Positions 5,421-8,206 of a stretch of 8,206 nt of DNA are shown piece after piece. Position 1 is the stretch's first letter. Each line of letters opens with the position of its first letter. Under the pieces are notes generated by a model that had not been told where the DNA came from, ran no database searches, and saw only the letters and a list, made by a program, of their open reading frames with translations. Source of the DNA: Chlamydiales bacterium (lineage in GTDB: Bacteria > Chlamydiota > Chlamydiia > Chlamydiales > FEN-1388). Location: the NCBI GenBank assembly GCA_021372185.1, contig JAJFUY010000105.1, positions 1-8,206 on the forward strand, in the 5' to 3' direction. The position numbers and the translations under genes were made by a program.

Positions 5421-6695
5421 TTAAGGAGTGAGACGCTCCATGCCACCCATATACGGGCGTAGGGCTTTAGGAATAATCACGCTGCCATCGGCTTGCTGAT
5501 TATTCTCTAATATGGCCACTAAGAGGCGCGATGTGGCAAGTCCTGAGCCATTAAGAGTATGCACAAACTCAGGCTTTTCGTTTTTCTTGCGGTAGCGTAT
5601 TTGGCCACGTCTTGATTGATAGTCAGTGCAATTTGAAATAGATGACACTTCGTAGTAGCGGTTTTGTCCTGGCAGCCACACTTCTACGTCAATTGTTCTA
5701 CTTGAAGCAAATGACATATCGCCTGTTACTAGTAGCATACTACGGTAGTGAAGCTCTAGGCCTTCCAAAATACCTTCAGCACGAGCTACCATCTCTTTAA
5801 ATAGTGCATCGCTCTGTTCTGGCGTGCAGAAAGAAAACATTTCTACTTTATTAAACTGGTGCATGCGGATAAGGCCGCGCTCTGTTGACCCTGCCGCCCC
5901 AGCTTCACGTCTGAAGCATGGAATGTAGGCAACGTAGCGAAGAGGCAGTATCTCTTCTGGCAGTATTTCATCACAGTGCATACCGTTGAGAGCTACTTCT
6001 GCAGTAGGAATTAAGTATAACGGGTGTTCTTCTTCAGAAATTTTATACTGCTGATTTTCAAACTTAGGTAGCTGCCCTGCGCTATAGAGACCCTCTCTTT
6101 TTACCGTAATTGGCGGCATAATCTGCTGCCAGCCATCTTTTACGTGATAGTCAATCATGTAGTTAATAAGTGCCCACTCAAGACGTGCACCGTTGCCACA
6201 GTATATTGGCCAGCCAGATCCTGTGAGTTTTGCTCCGCGCTCAAAATCAAACAATTTTAGTTTTTCATTAAGCTCAACGTGGTGTTTAAAGCTAAATGCA
6301 AATTCAGGCTTTTTACCCCAAGATTTTACTTCTACATTTTCTTTAGGGTCTAAAGAGACCTTTATATCATCCATAGGTAGGTTTGGAAGGCGTGCTAATA
6401 GATCGACGTACTCTAAATCAAGATCGGTAAGTTGACGGTCAAGGGCGTGAATTTCATCTGAATGTTTTGTCATTTCTGCTACAAGCGCGTCAGTATTTTC
6501 GCCTTTTCTCTTAAGTTGACCAATGGTGTCTGAGGCTGTGTTACGAGTGGCTTTAAGCTGGTCTACACGTGTCTTTTTTTCACGGATTTGTGTATCAAGC
6601 TCTAAGATGCGCGTTAATTCCGCATCTGGTACTTTTGTTTGTAATTTTTTGGCTATAGCCTCTGGCTCCTTGCGGATCAGTTTAATATCCAACAT
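5421..6695 (-). CDS. serS: Seryl-tRNA synthetase
   Basis: Cytoplasmic class II aminoacyl-tRNA synthetase that charges tRNA-Ser (and tRNA-Sec where present) with serine using ATP; essential for translation. At 424 residues it is full-length for the bacterial enzyme. Residues 1-100 are the charged antiparallel coiled-coil arm that grips the tRNA long extra arm. The catalytic core follows: motif 1 around 171-195 ending in MPP, the serine-binding TAE (231-233), motif 2 with FRREAGAAG (261-269) and HQFNKVEMF, and motif 3 GSGLATSRLLVAILENNQ (383-400) with Arg390. The signature stretches resemble chlamydial SerRS as I recall it. The ATG has GGGGAG 9 bases upstream, slightly far but acceptable. Downstream genes have their own promoters. 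Nothing appears truncated or missing. Confidence 0.98.
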   Translation of the reverse strand: MLDIKLIRKEPEAIAKKLQTKVPDAELTRILELDTQIREKKTRVDQLKATRNTASDTIGQLKRKGENTDALVAEMTKHSDEIHALDRQLTDLDLEYVDLLARLPNLPMDDIKVSLDPKENVEVKSWGKKPEFAFSFKHHVELNEKLKLFDFERGAKLTGSGWPIYCGNGARLEWALINYMIDYHVKDGWQQIMPPITVKREGLYSAGQLPKFENQQYKISEEEHPLYLIPTAEVALNGMHCDEILPEEILPLRYVAYIPCFRREAGAAGSTERGLIRMHQFNKVEMFSFCTPEQSDALFKEMVARAEGILEGLELHYRSMLLVTGDMSFASSRTIDVEVWLPGQNRYYEVSSISNCTDYQSRRGQIRYRKKNEKPEFVHTLNGSGLATSRLLVAILENNQQADGSVIIPKALRPYMGGMERLTP

Positions 6696-6782
6696 GAAAT
6701 GAATCTCCCCTGAATAAGTTTGTGCTATACAATAGCAAAAAATGGTACTTTCTAGTAAGAAAAGTCAGAGGTAAATAAAAAT
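6696..6782. promoter_or_regulatory. Divergent intergenic region between serS and the decarboxylase-like gene
   Basis: 87 bases serve both genes. On the minus strand GGGGAG (6710-6705) is the serS ribosome site. On the plus strand AGAGG (6767-6771) lies 11 bases before the ATG at 6783. TGCTATACA (6723-6731) looks like an extended -10 for the plus-strand gene but lacks a convincing -35, and it forms a small palindrome GCTATACAATAGC. I find no good -35/-10 pair for serS. Confidence 0.4.
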
Positions 6783-8177
6783 ATGAGCACTGTTGCAGTA
6801 GGAAGAGCCAAAGCTCCTAGAGCTTTAAAAAGAAGAAAACCACCCAAAGATACTCAAAAAATTACTGTGGGGCAATATTTACTCAAGCGACTTTCTCAGC
6901 TTGGCCTTACCCATTTTTTTGTTACACCTCACCCAGATTTAGAATCCCTTCAAAGAACTATTGAGCATCACCCAAAAATCACTCTTGTCGAAAACCCATC
7001 TACAGAATCATGTGCAGAGATGGCCGACGGTTATGGCAAAGCTCGTGGTATTTCAGCTATTGCACTCTCTGGCCATGGCGCTAAAGCCCTTGATATGCTT
7101 ATGAGGGCCTATTCAGAGTCTGTCCCACAAGTTGTAATCTTTGGCACCACCGATTCCAAGCAAAAAATTATCGATGACCCCTCTAGCATACTCGAAAAGC
7201 TCTTTCGCCAGTATAGCGCCAGCTGGACTGAGCTTTTAGACCCAGCTCTTGCCGCAAAAAAAATAGACCGAGTACTAGATTACTGCCTCTTTTTTAAAAA
7301 ACCCGTCTGTATAGAGCTACCAGATGAAATTGTAGACTGCATTATTCCAGAACACACCTATCATCCCATGGAATTTGGGGTATCTGACCCAGACACACTT
7401 GACGAAGTACTTTTAGAAATTGAATTTCTTTTTAAAAAAGCCAAACATCCGCTCATTCATCTGGACCGAGAAGTCGTTGCCCACAAGGTAGAATCCCTAC
7501 TACTCCATTTTGCAGAACGCTGGCATATACCAATAACAAGCTCACATAGCGCCAAAACCTACTTTTTAGAAAGCCACCCAAACTTCTGCGGCAGCCTTAC
7601 TGAAGAGCTAGTAGCAAAAGCCGACCTTGTCTGTGTCATTGGTAAAGAGCACCTTTCAATGCGGCATAAAGGCGCCAATATTTTAATTAGCGCACAAGAT
7701 GTCACGATTGACGAGCGTTTTTACCCACAGCTGCTTCTAAAAGAGGTATTGTTAAGCCTATGTGAACTTGAGCCTAATAAAAGGCCTAAATTATGGCAGG
7801 CTGGAAGCCTTCCAGACTCCCTTTTAGAAGATGTTGTAATAACCTGCCGCGATAAAGAGCTGTTAGAGGACATGTCACCCTATTTTACAGGCGACGTACT
7901 CTCAAGTGACATAGCAAGTCCCCACTATGCCCTAGCGGCCGCTATTGGTGCCAGCAAAGCCCTACCAAGAAAGCGCCCAATAGTGCTCATAGATGAAGCA
8001 GACCTACGCTCAAGCCTAACCGAGCTCTACATAGCCCACGAAGAGTGCTTACCGATTTTAATATGCGTAGCAGGCAACGGAAGCTGGGTAAAAGGCCTCT
8101 TTGCCGACATCCCCGTCTATCGCCGCCGTATCCCCGAAGTACTGCCCTACGAACTCGTCGTAATCTCCCTCGAATAA
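6783..8177 (+). CDS. Thiamine-diphosphate-dependent decarboxylase homolog with degenerate active site
   Basis: A 464-residue protein with the three-domain order of pyruvate/indolepyruvate decarboxylases. A basic tail (1-26) precedes a PYR-like domain (28-185; ITVGQYLLKRLSQLG, MADGYGKARG at 80-89, KPVCIELPDEIVD at 173-185). A middle domain follows (about 205-295; ESHPNFCG at 263-270 matches the ESHPxFxG of the family), then a shortened PP-like domain (about 345-464; HYALAAAIGASKA at 381-393). Key residues are missing: the cofactor-activating Glu (expected at 74) is Thr, with a Glu one position later; the paired His of pyruvate decarboxylase is absent; the GDGS cofactor motif is replaced by DEAD (404-407); and only one Asn (432) stands where the NN should be. 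It is also about 90 residues shorter than typical family members. It probably does not bind thiamine diphosphate and may have a structural or regulatory role. The frame is intact with ordinary codons, so this is not an obvious pseudogene. The ATG is the only usable start. Confidence 0.8.
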   Translation: MSTVAVGRAKAPRALKRRKPPKDTQKITVGQYLLKRLSQLGLTHFFVTPHPDLESLQRTIEHHPKITLVENPSTESCAEMADGYGKARGISAIALSGHGAKALDMLMRAYSESVPQVVIFGTTDSKQKIIDDPSSILEKLFRQYSASWTELLDPALAAKKIDRVLDYCLFFKKPVCIELPDEIVDCIIPEHTYHPMEFGVSDPDTLDEVLLEIEFLFKKAKHPLIHLDREVVAHKVESLLLHFAERWHIPITSSHSAKTYFLESHPNFCGSLTEELVAKADLVCVIGKEHLSMRHKGANILISAQDVTIDERFYPQLLLKEVLLSLCELEPNKRPKLWQAGSLPDSLLEDVVITCRDKELLEDMSPYFTGDVLSSDIASPHYALAAAIGASKALPRKRPIVLIDEADLRSSLTELYIAHEECLPILICVAGNGSWVKGLFADIPVYRRRIPEVLPYELVVISLE

Positions 8178-8206
8178 CTCTTATTCTCAATCTTGATCTT
8201 TGTCTT
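8178..8206. other. Pyrimidine-rich 3' flank of the last gene
   Basis: The last 29 bases contain 23 pyrimidines on the plus strand and no complete hairpin. TCTTGATC here also occurs in the arm of the hairpin at 3138-3148, but the window ends before any second arm could be seen. Confidence 0.3.

Noticed and set aside
6724..6736. GCTATACAATAGC palindrome as an operator for the divergent genes
   Set aside because: Only five A/T-rich pairs per arm and overlap with a likely -10; too weak to support on its own.
6783..8177. Active acetolactate synthase or pyruvate decarboxylase
   Set aside because: The GDGS/NN cofactor motif and the catalytic Glu and His residues are not present.

Overview
The window most likely comes from an obligately host-associated bacterium, best guess a chlamydia-like (Chlamydiota, environmental lineage) genome, with Dependentiae as the main alternative. 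The only clear phylogenetic marker is seryl-tRNA synthetase. Its signatures (GSGWPIY near residue 159, EVWLPGQ near 338, GLATSRLLVAILENNQQADG near 385) resemble chlamydial SerRS as I remember it; no search was run. The neighbouring genes fit such a lifestyle: a eukaryote-like USP-type deubiquitinase, an inclusion-membrane-like protein and a eukaryote-like tandem protein kinase.

Layout. Positions 1-1406 (+) hold the 3' part of a gene whose start lies left of the window. It is cysteine-free, helical and of unknown function. It converges, with only 9 bases between the stop codons, on a minus-strand series. Read along the minus strand, that series is: serS (6695 to 5421), an Inc-like two-helix membrane protein (5350 to 4238), a compact USP-family cysteine protease (4106 to 3183), and a protein with a degenerate kinase C-lobe followed by a complete kinase domain (3059 to 1416). 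Divergently from serS, a plus-strand gene (6783-8177) encodes a protein with the fold of pyruvate/indolepyruvate decarboxylases but without their cofactor and catalytic motifs.

Regulation. The three minus-strand accessory genes each have a plausible sigma70-type promoter, and hairpins follow the Inc-like and USP genes. They therefore look like three single-gene units and not one operon. The kinase promoter overlaps the first possible ATG of that gene, which favours the second ATG as the true start. No gap exceeds 300 bases. There are no RNA genes, insertion sequences or CRISPR arrays.

How the genes may work together (inference). The Inc-like protein, deubiquitinase and kinase look like a small cluster of host-directed effectors next to a housekeeping gene. 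The kinase ends in a CaaX-like tetrapeptide (CVLQ) after a basic stretch, suggesting that host enzymes could lipidate it. The deubiquitinase retains all the signature residues of a USP but lacks the usual zinc-binding fingers. These two proteins, plus the decarboxylase-like protein with a dismantled active site, are the items most worth following up.
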